A stretch of DNA of 64,000 nucleotides from Prauserella endophytica (GCF_005146945.1 NZ_SWMS01000012.1:124001-188000); one strand, 5' to 3'. Shown: positions 37,157 through 46,287, counted from the first letter of the stretch. Numbers and translations: made by a program. The notes: generated by a model not told the origin, from the sequence alone.

Positions 37157-39433
37157 TCAGGCGGTTTCGCGTGCGTCCGTGGCCGTCCGCACCGGCCGGG
37201 GCGCCGCGGCTCGCCGCTTGCCGCCCCTCAGCACGTACTCGCGCAGCCACGTCCCGGTCATCACCCTGGCGTAGTTGGCGCCGTACTTGAGGCTGCGGCC
37301 CTTCTTGCTCTGGCCGTTGTTGCGCAGGTGCATCGTCATCGGCACCTCGAGCACGCGCGCGCCCCTGGCCATCACGCCGAGCAACAACTCGGACGACTGA
37401 TACTGCGGTTCACGCAGTGTTACCGCAGTGGCCAATTCCGCGGTCATCGCACGGAACCCGAAGGAAGTGTCCGTTATCTTCCGCATTGTCAGAATTGAGG
37501 CGAGAACGGCGAAAACGCGAACGCCGAGCCAGCGGACCCTGCTGTCGTACTGTCCCGTGCCGAGCCTGCGGGAGCCCGTCACGAAGTCGGCGCTGCCGTC
37601 GAGCAGCGGCTTGACGAGCATCGGCATCTCGGCGTTGTCGTACTGACCGTCGGCGTCGGTGGTGACGATGTACTTGGCGCCGTACTCGGCGGCGAGGTGG
37701 TAGCCGAGCCGCAGCGCGCCACCCTGGCCGCGGTTGCGCGGGGCGACGCACACGTACGCGCCGTTGTCCTCGGCCACCTCGGCGGTGTTGTCGGTCGCGC
37801 CGTCCACCACGACCAGCGTGGAGACCGAGAGGTCGCCGCAGTGCGTCGGCATGTTCCGCAGCACCGGACCGATGCCCTTGGCCTCGTTGTAGGCGGCGAT
37901 CACCACGACGAGCGGGGTCAGCGGCGCCTCGCCGTACCGGGCCCGGAAGTCGGCGACGGCGCCGTCGTCGACCTCGTCGGGGTAGTCGGCCATTTTCGGC
38001 CTGCGGCCCCCGGAACCCGGATCACGCTTGGCGAGCCCGAACATCGCGGCGAGGCCGAGCGCGCCGCCGAGGGGCAGCAGCACCAGTGCCGGCAGCTGGT
38101 AACGCCACGAGAACTCGAACGCGGCGGAGCCGAGCAGGACGATGAGCCCGCTGCCGGTGGCGAGGAACGCCGCGGCGCGCAGGCCCGACCTGCGGGCCTT
38201 GCCGACGCCGAGCGCGCCGAGCAGGCCCAGCACCCCGGCGAGGGCCAGTACGGGGCCCCACGTGTAGCCGCCGCCCAGCTGGTAGTCCCGGAGGAAGGCG
38301 GCGAGCTCGACGTTCACGCTCGGCAGCACGCCGTCGTAGGCAAGCGTCGTCGCGTTGTAGATTTGCACGCTTTCTGCCCCAATGTCGTGATACGGGTAGA
38401 TTGTCTGGAATTGCCAGCGCTCGACTGGCACGTCGTTGGGGGCCGTCGTCTTGACCGGCGCGAAGTTCTTCGAGAAGTCATGAAGGATAGCCGTCACGAA
38501 ATCGACAGGTTGATTCCGGATGACCGTCCACGCGAACTCGTCGGCCAGCTCCTCTTTGGTGCGGTCGTCGGGCAGCGGCACGTAGGGCCAGTTCGGGTCC
38601 CCGTACCGGAAATGCGTGTAGTAGTCGATGCTGAGCCGCTCGTCCAGCGGCTCGGGAGGACAGAAGATCAACAGACCCGCGTCACCGGTGGGCAGCTCAC
38701 TGCAGTCGGCGATCGCCGCGGTGCGCCCGTAGAGGACGTTGCCCTGCGCCCCGGTCAGACCCCACCGGCCGGCCTGCGAATTGAAGTACGCGGCGTACGC
38801 GACCAGCGGGATCAGGAACCCGAGCGCGCCCGCGAGGGTCCGGACGCCGATGCGTTTCCAGCCCGCGCGGCTACGCCACGCGCCACCAGCCAGCACCAGG
38901 TACAGCGCCATCGGCAACACGACCGTGATGCCGATGGTCCGCGTGAGCACCGCGGCGGCGACCAGCACGCCGGCCAGCGCCACCCGCCACCACCTCGGCT
39001 CGCCGCGCGAGAGCAACACCCAGAGCGCGCCGACGAGGAGGGCCTGGAACCACACCTCCGACATGACGTTCTCTTCGATCTGGAGCTGGTAGGCGTCCAG
39101 GAGCACCGGCGCCGCCACGATCGCGGCGAGCCACGTGCGGGAGGTGTAGCGGCGGGTGAGCGAGTACAGCGCCAGCGCGATGAGCACACCCACGACGTGC
39201 TGCACGGCCGCGACGAACCCGAACCCGCCGAGCGACAGCAGCCCCTTGAGGACCACCGTGTAGCCGAGCGGGTTCAGATCGGTCGGCCGCAGCGCCTCGA
39301 GGTTGTCGAGGTAGCGGAACGTGTCGATGTAGAGCAGCGCGGGCTGGTACGCGAGCCACGTCAGCACACGGAGGGTGATGCCGCCCGCGAGCAGGAGGAG
39401 CAGAAGCCAGTGGCGGCGCAGGAACCCGGTCAC
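37157..39433 (-). CDS. fused glycosyltransferase: multi-span GT-C-like N-half + GT2 (DPM-like) C-half
   Basis: 758 residues. The N-terminal 480 residues have about 10-12 membrane segments with the acidic first loop (IDTFRYLDNLE) seen in polyprenol-phosphate-sugar-using GT-C enzymes (ArnT/PMT type). After a cytosolic linker, residues about 507-735 form a GT2 domain (VVVIAAYNEAKG, VVDGATDN, DxD in TTDADGQ near 593) like polyprenol-phosphate hexosyl synthases. The fusion would make a lipid-linked sugar and transfer it on the outer face. The GTG start directly follows the epimerase stop, so the two are coupled. Confidence 0.82.
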   Translation of the reverse strand: MTGFLRRHWLLLLLLAGGITLRVLTWLAYQPALLYIDTFRYLDNLEALRPTDLNPLGYTVVLKGLLSLGGFGFVAAVQHVVGVLIALALYSLTRRYTSRTWLAAIVAAPVLLDAYQLQIEENVMSEVWFQALLVGALWVLLSRGEPRWWRVALAGVLVAAAVLTRTIGITVVLPMALYLVLAGGAWRSRAGWKRIGVRTLAGALGFLIPLVAYAAYFNSQAGRWGLTGAQGNVLYGRTAAIADCSELPTGDAGLLIFCPPEPLDERLSIDYYTHFRYGDPNWPYVPLPDDRTKEELADEFAWTVIRNQPVDFVTAILHDFSKNFAPVKTTAPNDVPVERWQFQTIYPYHDIGAESVQIYNATTLAYDGVLPSVNVELAAFLRDYQLGGGYTWGPVLALAGVLGLLGALGVGKARRSGLRAAAFLATGSGLIVLLGSAAFEFSWRYQLPALVLLPLGGALGLAAMFGLAKRDPGSGGRRPKMADYPDEVDDGAVADFRARYGEAPLTPLVVVIAAYNEAKGIGPVLRNMPTHCGDLSVSTLVVVDGATDNTAEVAEDNGAYVCVAPRNRGQGGALRLGYHLAAEYGAKYIVTTDADGQYDNAEMPMLVKPLLDGSADFVTGSRRLGTGQYDSRVRWLGVRVFAVLASILTMRKITDTSFGFRAMTAELATAVTLREPQYQSSELLLGVMARGARVLEVPMTMHLRNNGQSKKGRSLKYGANYARVMTGTWLREYVLRGGKRRAAAPRPVRTATDARETA

Positions 39434-40378
39434 TCAGCGCACTTTCTGCCTGTCGTGGTCGAGGAAGTACTGCCAGGTGGCAGCCAGGCCGGCCTTGAGG
39501 TCGTAGGCGGGCGTGTAGCCGATGGTGTCGGCGCTGCGCGAGATGTCGACGACCACGGCGGGCATCTCCCCGCCCGGCGCCGGCACGTGCTCGACCGGGA
39601 TCGGGCAGCCGGTGACCTCCCGAACCGTCTCGATGAGGTCGAGCACGGACACGGACCGGCCCGCGCCGACGATCGCCCTGCCGACGTGACCGGAGTCGAA
39701 GGCGAGCAGGATGCCGCGCACGACGTCGTCGAGGAACACCAGGTCGCGCCGCTGCTCACCGGTGCCGTAGACCTTCACACCCGATTCGGTCAGCGCGGCC
39801 CGCATGAGGCGCGGCACGAAGCTGTCCTTGTGTGACATCCCGGGCCCGTAGACGTTGGTGAAGCGCAGCGCGCACGTGGTCATGCCGTAGGCGCCCGCGT
39901 AACCCGACATGAGCATCTCGCAGGCCGCCTTGGTGGCGCCGTACGGGGTGAGCGGGGCAAGCGCGAGGTCCTCGGTGATCGTGCTGGTGCCCACGTCGCC
40001 GACCACGGCGTTCGTGGAGGCCAGGATGAACTTCGGGACGCCGTGCATCCGCGCGAGCTCGAGCAGCTCGTGGGTGATCGCGACGTTCTCCGAGTACGTC
40101 TTGGCGGGCATCTCCCTGGACTTCAGCACCGAGGTGATGGCCGCGAGGTGGACGATGCCGTCCGTGCCTGGCAGGATGGCCCGCTCCCGGATGGCGGGGT
40201 CTGCGAGATCGCCCTGGATGTGCGTGACGCCCTCGTCCTCGACGGTCCCCGGTTGACGGTCGACGACCGTGACGCGGGCACCGCGCTGGCGAAACGCCGC
40301 CACCAGAGCGCGCCCGATGAAGCCGCTACCGCCCGTAACCACGACATTGCACACGTCTGGTGTGATCGACGAAGCCAT
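39434..40378 (-). CDS. NAD-dependent nucleotide-sugar epimerase/dehydratase
   Basis: 314 residues from ATG 40378. Extended SDR: cofactor motif VVVTGGSGFIGRA, YxxxK as YGATK in LTPYGATKAAC, and an RFTNVYGPGM substrate loop. It resembles UDP-glucose 4-epimerases. It is upstream of, and abutting, the glycosyltransferase fusion (TGA then GTG), and probably supplies its sugar donor. It starts 76 bp downstream of the YjbR gene on the same strand. Confidence 0.85.
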   Translation of the reverse strand: MASSITPDVCNVVVTGGSGFIGRALVAAFRQRGARVTVVDRQPGTVEDEGVTHIQGDLADPAIRERAILPGTDGIVHLAAITSVLKSREMPAKTYSENVAITHELLELARMHGVPKFILASTNAVVGDVGTSTITEDLALAPLTPYGATKAACEMLMSGYAGAYGMTTCALRFTNVYGPGMSHKDSFVPRLMRAALTESGVKVYGTGEQRRDLVFLDDVVRGILLAFDSGHVGRAIVGAGRSVSVLDLIETVREVTGCPIPVEHVPAPGGEMPAVVVDISRSADTIGYTPAYDLKAGLAATWQYFLDHDRQKVR

Positions 40379-40454
40379 GGCCGCCAAACTACCTGTCGCC
40401 CGAATGGAGCCTTTCAGGGTGTTCCATATTACGTTGCCGACCTGGAGAAACCCG

Positions 40455-40811
40455 CTATTGGTCCAACTGGGCCACTAACCCCTTCGGAGCAACTTCCCGG
40501 TAGGCGTCGGTGACGAGTTCGGCGATCTCCGCCCAGTCGACGGTCACGTCCAGCCACACCCCGAGCCACCCCCGGTGGCCGACGTAGGGCGGCCGGAAGA
40601 ACCGGCCGGGATCCTGCGCGACGAGCGCCTCCTGCGTGCCCGGCTGCGCGGCGCACCAGAACGCCACGCGGTCGTCGTGGTGGTGGTCGGCGTAGGTGAC
40701 GAACGTCTTGCGGTCCCGCACGAACCACGTCGGCTCGCCGTGGCTGAGCCGCTCCGTGGTCTCCGGCAGCGACAGGCAGATGGCCCGCAGCCGTTCCAAC
40801 GGATCCGTCAT
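40455..40811 (-). CDS. MmcQ/YjbR family protein
   Basis: 118 residues. The motif LSLPETTERLSHGEPTWFV and the C-terminal WLDVTVDWAEIAELVTDAYREVAPK are characteristic of YjbR-fold proteins, which resemble DNA-binding or CyaY-like folds; function unknown. It lies 16 bp after the DUF2537 gene on the same strand, and is likely the third gene of the trmH operon. Confidence 0.87.
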   Translation of the reverse strand: MTDPLERLRAICLSLPETTERLSHGEPTWFVRDRKTFVTYADHHHDDRVAFWCAAQPGTQEALVAQDPGRFFRPPYVGHRGWLGVWLDVTVDWAEIAELVTDAYREVAPKGLVAQLDQ

Positions 40812-40827
40812 GTCCGGATTGTGCCCC

Positions 40828-41454
40828 TCAGAACACGATGATCAGTACCCCGATCCAGGACAACGCGACGCCGGACGCGACGCCGAGCACCACCCAGCGC
40901 ACGATCGGCAGCCTGCGCCCCAGCCACAGCGACGGCGCGAGGCCCGCGCTGACCACGAGCGCGGCCACCAGGCCGACCCACTCGGTCGTCTCCGTGGCGA
41001 GCGTGCTCACCAGCGCCAGCATCGCCACGATCACGAAGACACCGAGGAACACGGCCACGATGAGGCCCGTGCCCCACGGAGTCCGCTCGTCGACACCCGG
41101 CCGTGAGCCGATCAGCCGTGTGAGCCGGGAAGCCCGGGGGGCCACCGGCTCGCGCTCGGGAGCGGGCACCACGAGCGTCCGGTCGGTCACCGGGTCCCAG
41201 TAGCTCACCGAGACGCCCAGCGACTCCGCGACACGGCCGGCGAGCTGCCTGCCCCGGCGCGACACCACGTCACCGCCCTCGCCGCTGCCCGTCCTGCGCA
41301 CGGCGGAGGCCACGCGTGCCCACTCGTGCAGCGCGTCGGCGAGGTCGGCGTCGAGCGCGAGCGAACGCGGGTCGACCTCGTGCGCGTTCACTCCACCCGC
41401 CAGCATCGCCCGGTCGCCCCGTACCCGGAGCTCCACCTCGGCGCCCCCCGCCAC
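40828..41454 (-). CDS. DUF2537 membrane protein
   Basis: 208 residues. The N-terminal cytosolic half includes EVDPRSLALDADLADALHEWARVASAV, a recognised DUF2537 signature. Three hydrophobic segments follow (about 128-150, 158-175, 185-207). It follows the TrmH stop by one base. GTG 41454 and GTG 41436 are both possible starts. Role unknown. The TrmH-DUF2537 order matches mycobacterial Rv0881-Rv0882 (recalled). Confidence 0.85.
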   Translation of the reverse strand: MAGGAEVELRVRGDRAMLAGGVNAHEVDPRSLALDADLADALHEWARVASAVRRTGSGEGGDVVSRRGRQLAGRVAESLGVSVSYWDPVTDRTLVVPAPEREPVAPRASRLTRLIGSRPGVDERTPWGTGLIVAVFLGVFVIVAMLALVSTLATETTEWVGLVAALVVSAGLAPSLWLGRRLPIVRWVVLGVASGVALSWIGVLIIVF

Positions 41455-41455
41455 C

Positions 41456-42265
41456 TCAACCCCGCCCTGTCACCTCGTAGAACGCCACGGCCGCCGCGGT
41501 GGCGATGTTGAGCGAGTCCACCCCGCTCGCCATCGGGATCCGCACGGCCAGGTCGGCCGAGGCGAGCGCCTGTTCCGAGAGGCCGTGCCCCTCGGAGCCC
41601 AGCATGAGCGCCACCCGCTCGCCCGCGACCGACGGCAGTTTAGTGAGTTCGACCGCGTCGGGCCTCGGGGTCAGCGCCGCGACCCGGAAGCCGTGGTCGC
41701 GCACGATGTCGAGCGCGCCGGGCCAGTCGTCGAGACCGGTGAAGGGCACCCGCAGCACGTGCCCCATCGACACGCGCACGCTGCGCCGGTACAGCGGATC
41801 GGCGCAGCCGGGGCCGAGCAGCACGCCGTCGACGCCCAGCGCGGCGGCGTTGCGGAACAGCGAGCCGAGGTTCTCGTGGTCGCCGACGCCCTCCAGCACG
41901 GCGAGCACGCGCGCCCCGGCGAGGATCTCCTCGAGCGGCGGCCGCGGCACGCGGTCGGCGACGGCGAGCACGCCCCGGTTGAGGTGGAAGCCCACGACGT
42001 TCGCCATCGTGTCCGCCGACGTGACGTACGCGGGCGCGGTGACATCCGCGAGGTCCTCGGCAAGCTCGGCGAAGCGCCGTTCGACGCCGAGCAGCGCCCG
42101 CACCCGGTACCGGGACTCGATGAGCCTGCGGACGACGACGGTGCCCTCGGCGATCACGAGACCGCGGCCGCCGGGCCGGTCGGGCCTGCGGTCGGCGGTC
42201 GTGAGATCACGGAACTCGTCGAGCCGTCCGTCGGCGGGATCCTCGAGGTAGATCAACGGCGCCAC
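41456..42265 (-). CDS. TrmH/SpoU family RNA 2'-O-methyltransferase
   Basis: 269 residues. SpoU motifs: ENLGSLFRNAAALG (motif 1), LMLGSEGHGLS (motif 2) and IPMASGVDSLNIATAAAVAFYEV (motif 3), the knot and SAM site. An N-terminal substrate-binding domain is present. Probably methylates rRNA or tRNA ribose. First gene of an operon with DUF2537 and YjbR. Confidence 0.92.
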   Translation of the reverse strand: MAPLIYLEDPADGRLDEFRDLTTADRRPDRPGGRGLVIAEGTVVVRRLIESRYRVRALLGVERRFAELAEDLADVTAPAYVTSADTMANVVGFHLNRGVLAVADRVPRPPLEEILAGARVLAVLEGVGDHENLGSLFRNAAALGVDGVLLGPGCADPLYRRSVRVSMGHVLRVPFTGLDDWPGALDIVRDHGFRVAALTPRPDAVELTKLPSVAGERVALMLGSEGHGLSEQALASADLAVRIPMASGVDSLNIATAAAVAFYEVTGRG

Positions 42266-42489
42266 CTGCCGAGTCTCCCATCCGCCGCACGCCGAGGCGT
42301 CGGTGCTCCGAATGCTGGGTACTTCTCTGGTGCGAACAGGTGTTGCTTGCGCTCCGTTAGCAGGAGGTGACGGACGGCACTAGTTTGGCCGCTAGCTCCG
42401 GCCCCCCTCATATGCCAACGTTTTCGCCTGGCAGGGACAACGCCGGGGCGTTTCGGGGAGCCGTGGCCGAGGTTGAAAAGGGATACGCC

Positions 42490-43986
42490 ATGGGCAAGGA
42501 CGTGTCACCGGACTCCTTCAACCCACGGGACAGGGGGCGATACCGCCGCAAGATGCAGCGCTGTCTCGACACCCTGGCGCGGATGCTCGCGGACGGCAGT
42601 TTCTCCTTTCCCCGCAAGCACATCGGGCTCGAGGTGGAGCTGAACCTCGTCGACGCGGCGATGCGGCCGTCGATGTCGAACGCCGCCCTGCTCGAAGCAC
42701 TCGACGACCCGTCGTTCACCACGGAGCTCTCGCAGCACAACCTGGAGCTCAACGTGCCGCCGCGGCCGCTGGACGGCGACTCCGCGCTGCAGCTGGAGGA
42801 CGACCTGCACGCCTACCTCGGCATGGCGAACGCCAAGGCGGAGGAGACGGGCGCGCACCTCGCCGTGATCGGCATCCTGCCGACGCTGAGCAACGAGCAC
42901 TTCGACCAGAAATGGCTCACCAACAGCGCCCGCTACTCCTTGCTCAACGACCGGATCCTCGCCGCCCGCGGCGAGCACACGCTGCTCTCACTGGAGGGCA
43001 CCGGGCTGCCGGGGCAGCAGCCGGAGCGGCTGCGCACCTACGCCGAGTCGATCCTGCCCGAGGCGGCGTGCACGTCGGTCCAGCTGCACCTGCAGGTGGC
43101 GCCCGAGGAGTTCGCCGCGCACTGGAACGCCGCGCAGTGCCTGGCCGGCGTGCAGGTGGCGCTCGGCGCGAACTCTCCGTTCCTACTCGGCAAGGCGCTG
43201 TGGCAGGAGACGCGCATCCCGCTGTTCCTCCAGGCCACCGACACGCGCCCGGAGGAGCTGAAGAACCAGGGCGTGCGGCCGAGGGTGTGGTTCGGCGAAC
43301 GCTGGATCACGTCCATTTTCGACCTTTTCGAGGAGAACGTCCGCTACTTCCCAGGGCTGCTGCCGGAGACCGACGAGGAAGAGCCGATGGAGGCGCTGGA
43401 GTCGGGGCTCGCACCGAAGCTCTCCGAGCTGCGCCTGCACAACGGCACCGTGTGGCGGTGGAACCGGCCGGTGTACGACGTCGTGGACGGCAAGCCGCAC
43501 CTGCGCGTCGAGAACCGGGTGCTGCCGGCGGGCCCGACGGTGCTCGACATGATGGCCAACGCGGCGTTCTTCTACGGCGCGCAGCGGGCTCTGGCGGAGC
43601 AGGAGCGGCCCGTGTGGACACAGATGTCGTTCCAGGCGGCGGAGGAGAACCTGTACGCGGGAGCCCGCAACGGCTTCGACGCGCAGCTCTACTGGCCCGG
43701 CAACGGCTGGCTGCCGCCCGACGAGCTGGCGCTGCGCGTCCTGCTCCCCCTCGCCCGCGAGGGGCTGCGCAACTCGGACGTCTCGGACGCCGCGGCCGAC
43801 CGCTATCTCGGGGTGATCGAACGTCGCTGCGTCACCAAGCGGACGGGCGCGGCGTGGCAGCGGGAGACCGTCGCGAACGCGCAGGCCAGGGGGATGGACC
43901 GGGACACGGCGCTGGCCACCATGCTGGCGAGGTACCTCGAGCTGGCGAAAGCGGGCGAGCCCGTGCACGCCTGGCCGGTAACCTGA
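42490..43986 (+). CDS. glutamate-cysteine ligase family protein (GCS2-like)
   Basis: 498 residues from ATG 42490, with AAAAGGG 8 nt upstream and the family N-terminus MGKDVSPDSFNPRDRGRYRRK; the frame is open to 42367. Motifs of the GCS2 fold include GLEVELNLVD, TELSQHNLELNVPPRPLDGDS and LRVENRVLPAGPTV. Activity may be gamma-glutamyl ligation; this organism uses mycothiol, so glutathione synthesis is not certain. Upstream 225 bp contains a possible leader with AGGAGGTGA but no clear gene. Confidence 0.85.
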   Translation: MGKDVSPDSFNPRDRGRYRRKMQRCLDTLARMLADGSFSFPRKHIGLEVELNLVDAAMRPSMSNAALLEALDDPSFTTELSQHNLELNVPPRPLDGDSALQLEDDLHAYLGMANAKAEETGAHLAVIGILPTLSNEHFDQKWLTNSARYSLLNDRILAARGEHTLLSLEGTGLPGQQPERLRTYAESILPEAACTSVQLHLQVAPEEFAAHWNAAQCLAGVQVALGANSPFLLGKALWQETRIPLFLQATDTRPEELKNQGVRPRVWFGERWITSIFDLFEENVRYFPGLLPETDEEEPMEALESGLAPKLSELRLHNGTVWRWNRPVYDVVDGKPHLRVENRVLPAGPTVLDMMANAAFFYGAQRALAEQERPVWTQMSFQAAEENLYAGARNGFDAQLYWPGNGWLPPDELALRVLLPLAREGLRNSDVSDAAADRYLGVIERRCVTKRTGAAWQRETVANAQARGMDRDTALATMLARYLELAKAGEPVHAWPVT

Positions 43987-44007
43987 CCCTTCACGGGAGG
44001 TGCGCGG

Positions 44008-44619
44008 ATGCCCAAGATCATCGGTGGCTCGCTGCACGAGCATCGCGAGCAGGTCCGCACGAGGGTGTTCGACGCGCTGCGCAACCAGCTCTACGAGCGC
44101 GGGTTCGACGCGATCACGCTCGCGGGCGTGGCCGCGGAGGCCGGCGTCGGCCGCACGGCGATCTACAACCACTTCCCCGACAAGGAGCACCTGCTCGTCG
44201 CGTTCGTCGAGCAGGAGGCCGCTCAGTACGTGACGCGACTGAGCGAGGCGGTGGCCGCGGCGCCGGACCCGGTTGAGAAGCTCGCGACGTTCGTCCGGCT
44301 GCAGCTGCGTTCGCTCGCCGACCACCACCTGCCGCCGGGCAGCACGCTGGCGTCCGCGCTCGCGCCGTCGTCGTACCGCCGGATCGCCGCGCACGCCGAC
44401 CCGATCACCGAAGAGCTGCGCGGGATCCTGGCGGAGGGCGTGGCGAGCGGGGTGTTCCCGGAGCAGGACCCCGCGATCGTCGTTCCCATGATCACCGCGG
44501 CGCTCGGCGCGCGGCAGGTGGTGGACGTTCCACCGGAGGAGCTCGAGGCCGCCATCGGCACCGCGTTGGCGTTCATCCTGCGCGCGGTCGGAGTAAAACC
44601 CGCCGGTAGCCCGAAATAA
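44008..44619 (+). CDS. TetR/AcrR family regulator upstream of heme oxygenase
   Basis: 203 residues. HTH at about 32-62 (FDAITLAGVAAEAGVGRTAIYNHFPDKE). RBS GGGAGG 8 nt before the ATG. Its stop lies 66 bp before heme oxygenase and sits inside an IdeR-like box. A 25-bp palindrome follows (44651-44675) and is the natural candidate for its operator. A heme- or biliverdin-type ligand would fit, but is not demonstrable from sequence. Confidence 0.87.
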   Translation: MPKIIGGSLHEHREQVRTRVFDALRNQLYERGFDAITLAGVAAEAGVGRTAIYNHFPDKEHLLVAFVEQEAAQYVTRLSEAVAAAPDPVEKLATFVRLQLRSLADHHLPPGSTLASALAPSSYRRIAAHADPITEELRGILAEGVASGVFPEQDPAIVVPMITAALGARQVVDVPPEELEAAIGTALAFILRAVGVKPAGSPK

Positions 44620-44635
44620 GGGTAGCCTAACTACG
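44617..44635 (+). promoter_or_regulatory. IdeR/DtxR-like iron box upstream of heme oxygenase
   Basis: TAAGGGTAGCCTAACTACG agrees with the 19-bp consensus TTAGGTTAGGCTAACCTAA at about 12 of 18 scored positions, including the central TAG-C-CTAAC. It overlaps the TetR stop codon. Iron control of heme degradation is well known in actinobacteria. Confidence 0.5.
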
Positions 44636-44650
44636 GAGTTTCGCCTACGC

Positions 44651-44675
44651 TCGTTCTGACAACGTGTCAGAACGA
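44651..44675 (+). promoter_or_regulatory. perfect 11-bp-arm palindrome before heme oxygenase
   Basis: Arms TCGTTCTGACA (44651-44661) and TGTCAGAACGA (44665-44675) with spacer ACG end just before the AGGAGG ribosome binding site. Either an operator for the adjacent TetR regulator or an mRNA hairpin controlling translation of the downstream gene. Confidence 0.7.
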
Positions 44676-44685
44676 GGAGGGCGTG

Positions 44686-45339
44686 ATGACGGTGACGGCG
44701 TTCTCGCAGACACTGCGCGAGTCCACGAAGCAGGTGCACGACCGCGCGCACGGCTCGGTCTACATGGGCGCCCTGCTCGACGGAGCGCTGAGCCTCGAGG
44801 GCTACACCCGGCTCGCCGCGCAGTACTACTTCATCTACTCGACTCTCGAAGCGGCGTCCGACGCGATGGCCGACGATCCGGTCGGCGCGCCGTTCGTGAT
44901 CGACGAGCTGCGCCGCACCCCCGCACTGGTGGCCGACCTCGAGTTCCTCGCGGGCCCGAACTGGCGGGCCGAGATCGAGCCCGTGCCCGCGACCGAGGAG
45001 TACGTGCGCAGGCTGCGCTCGGTCGCGTTCGACTGGGCGGGCGGCTACGTCGCGCACCACTACACGCGCTACCTCGGCGACCTCGCGGGCGGCCAGGTGG
45101 TCGGCTCCCTGCTCAAGCGCACCTACGGCGTCACCGGCCCCGGCGCGCTGTTCTACGACTTCGCCACGCTCGGCAGCCCGTCGGTGTTCCGCAAGCGCTA
45201 CCGCGCGCTGCTGGACGGGGCACCCTGGGACGAGGCCGAGCGCCAGCGCGTCGTGGACGAGACGCTGATGGCCTTCGAGCTCAACATCGCCGTGCTGGCC
45301 GACCTCGCCCGCACGATCGAGGACCACCGGGCCGCGTGA
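44686..45339 (+). CDS. biliverdin-producing heme oxygenase
   Basis: 217 residues from ATG 44686, 5 nt after AGGAGG; GTG 44683 is in frame. Proximal heme ligand is probably His18 in TKQVHDRAH; the distal helix motif YLGDLAGGQVVGSLLKRTYG is the canonical GDxSGGQ-type kink. It cleaves heme to biliverdin, CO and iron, giving iron and preventing heme toxicity. Regulation by iron (box at 44617) and by a TetR repressor (palindrome 44651) is suggested. Confidence 0.93.
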   Translation: MTVTAFSQTLRESTKQVHDRAHGSVYMGALLDGALSLEGYTRLAAQYYFIYSTLEAASDAMADDPVGAPFVIDELRRTPALVADLEFLAGPNWRAEIEPVPATEEYVRRLRSVAFDWAGGYVAHHYTRYLGDLAGGQVVGSLLKRTYGVTGPGALFYDFATLGSPSVFRKRYRALLDGAPWDEAERQRVVDETLMAFELNIAVLADLARTIEDHRAA

Positions 45340-45355
45340 GCGTCGTAACACCCTC

Positions 45356-45427
45356 TTGACCTCCAGTTAGCTCGACATAGCAAGGTCAACTGGCAGCGGC
45401 CCGGTTAGCCAGCGAATCGGCTGGCTA
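45356..45427 (+). promoter_or_regulatory. two inverted repeats between heme oxygenase and SOD
   Basis: TTGACCT (45356-45362) pairs with AGGTCAA (45383-45389), a possible terminator or operator. TAGCCAGC (45406-45413) pairs with GCTGGCTA (45420-45427) around GAATCG; it lies 54 bp before the sodA start, where a regulator could act. TAGGTTTG follows at 45427. Confidence 0.5.
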
Positions 45428-45480
45428 CTAGGTTTGCAACCTGAAGGACTTGTGTCGAAAGCACGGAAGAAGGAGGGCTA

Positions 45481-46104
45481 ATGCCCACGTACGAGCTCCC
45501 CGATCTCGACTACGACTACGGCGCCCTCGAGCCGCACATCTCGGGTGAGATCAACGAACTGCACCACAGCAAGCACCACCAGACGTACGTGAACGGCGCG
45601 AACCAGACCCTCGAGAAGCTCGCCGCCGCGCGGGACGCCAACGACTTCGGCTCGATCGTCGGCCTCGAGACCACGCTCGCGTTCAACCTCGCCGGTCACG
45701 CCAACCACGTCGTGTGGTGGAAGATCCTGTCGCCGAACGGTGGCGACAAGCCGACCGGCGAGCTCGCCGCGGCGATCGACGACGCGTTCGGCTCCTTTGA
45801 CAAGTTCAAGGCGCAGTTCACCGCCGTCTGCACCACGATCCAGGGCAACGGCTGGGGCGCGCTGTCGTGGGACCCGATCGGCAAGACGCTGATCACCCAG
45901 CAGCTGCGCGACCACCACAACAACCTGATCCTGCCGACCACGCCGATCCTGCTGGTCGACGTGTGGGAGCACGCGTTCTACCTGCAGTACAAGAACGTGA
46001 AGCCGGACTACGTCAACGCCCTGTGGAACGTCTTCGACTGGGCCGAGATCGGCAAGCGCTTCGAGGACGCCAAGGCCGGCCGCAACGGCCTGCTCCTCCC
46101 CTGA
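45481..46104 (+). CDS. sodA: superoxide dismutase (Fe/Mn family)
   Basis: 207 residues. Removes superoxide in the cytosol or, as in mycobacteria, extracellularly without a signal peptide. Metal ligands are His28 ([10 protein letters not shown]), a His in [12 protein letters not shown] and Asp/His in [21 protein letters not shown] precedes the ATG. Repeat copy 9 lies 20 bp downstream. Metal choice (Fe or Mn) cannot be fixed by eye. The neighbouring heme oxygenase and iron boxes fit an iron and oxidative-stress region. Confidence 0.95.
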   Translation: MPTYELPDLDYDYGALEPHISGEINELHHSKHHQTYVNGANQTLEKLAAARDANDFGSIVGLETTLAFNLAGHANHVVWWKILSPNGGDKPTGELAAAIDDAFGSFDKFKAQFTAVCTTIQGNGWGALSWDPIGKTLITQQLRDHHNNLILPTTPILLVDVWEHAFYLQYKNVKPDYVNALWNVFDWAEIGKRFEDAKAGRNGLLLP

Positions 46105-46123
46105 CCCAGGGTTAGCACCACCT

Positions 46124-46176
46124 GCAGTGAAGGCCACCTTCACTGCGTTCAACGCAGTGAAGGTGGCCTTCACTGC
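46124..46176. repeat. palindromic 3'-end repeat, copy 9
   Basis: 53-bp short form, both units perfect, spacer GTTCAAC. It lies between convergent sodA and MFS genes and just before a second, unrelated hairpin. Confidence 0.92.
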
Positions 46177-46206
46177 GTGCGGGGTGGATACAGGTGCGGA
46201 CAGGAA

Positions 46207-46243
46207 CGGGGCCCCGGGTCGGTGTTACCGACCCGGGGCCCCG
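46207..46243. terminator. 17-bp GC-rich hairpin at the 3' side of the MFS gene
   Basis: Perfect 17-bp stem 46207-46223 / 46227-46243 with loop GTT (CGGGGCCCCGGGTCGGT and its complement). Flanking GGAAC/GTTCC can extend it. It follows the MFS stop on the minus strand and complements repeat copy 9 as a double terminator. Confidence 0.85.
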
Positions 46244-46287
46244 CCGTTCCCGAACTGACTGCCGCTCCCACCACGAAGCGGACATGT

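Noticed and set aside
44008-44619. Calling the TetR gene HrtR
   Set aside because: HTH and neighbourhood fit a heme-linked regulator, but no heme-binding residue pattern can be confirmed by eye.
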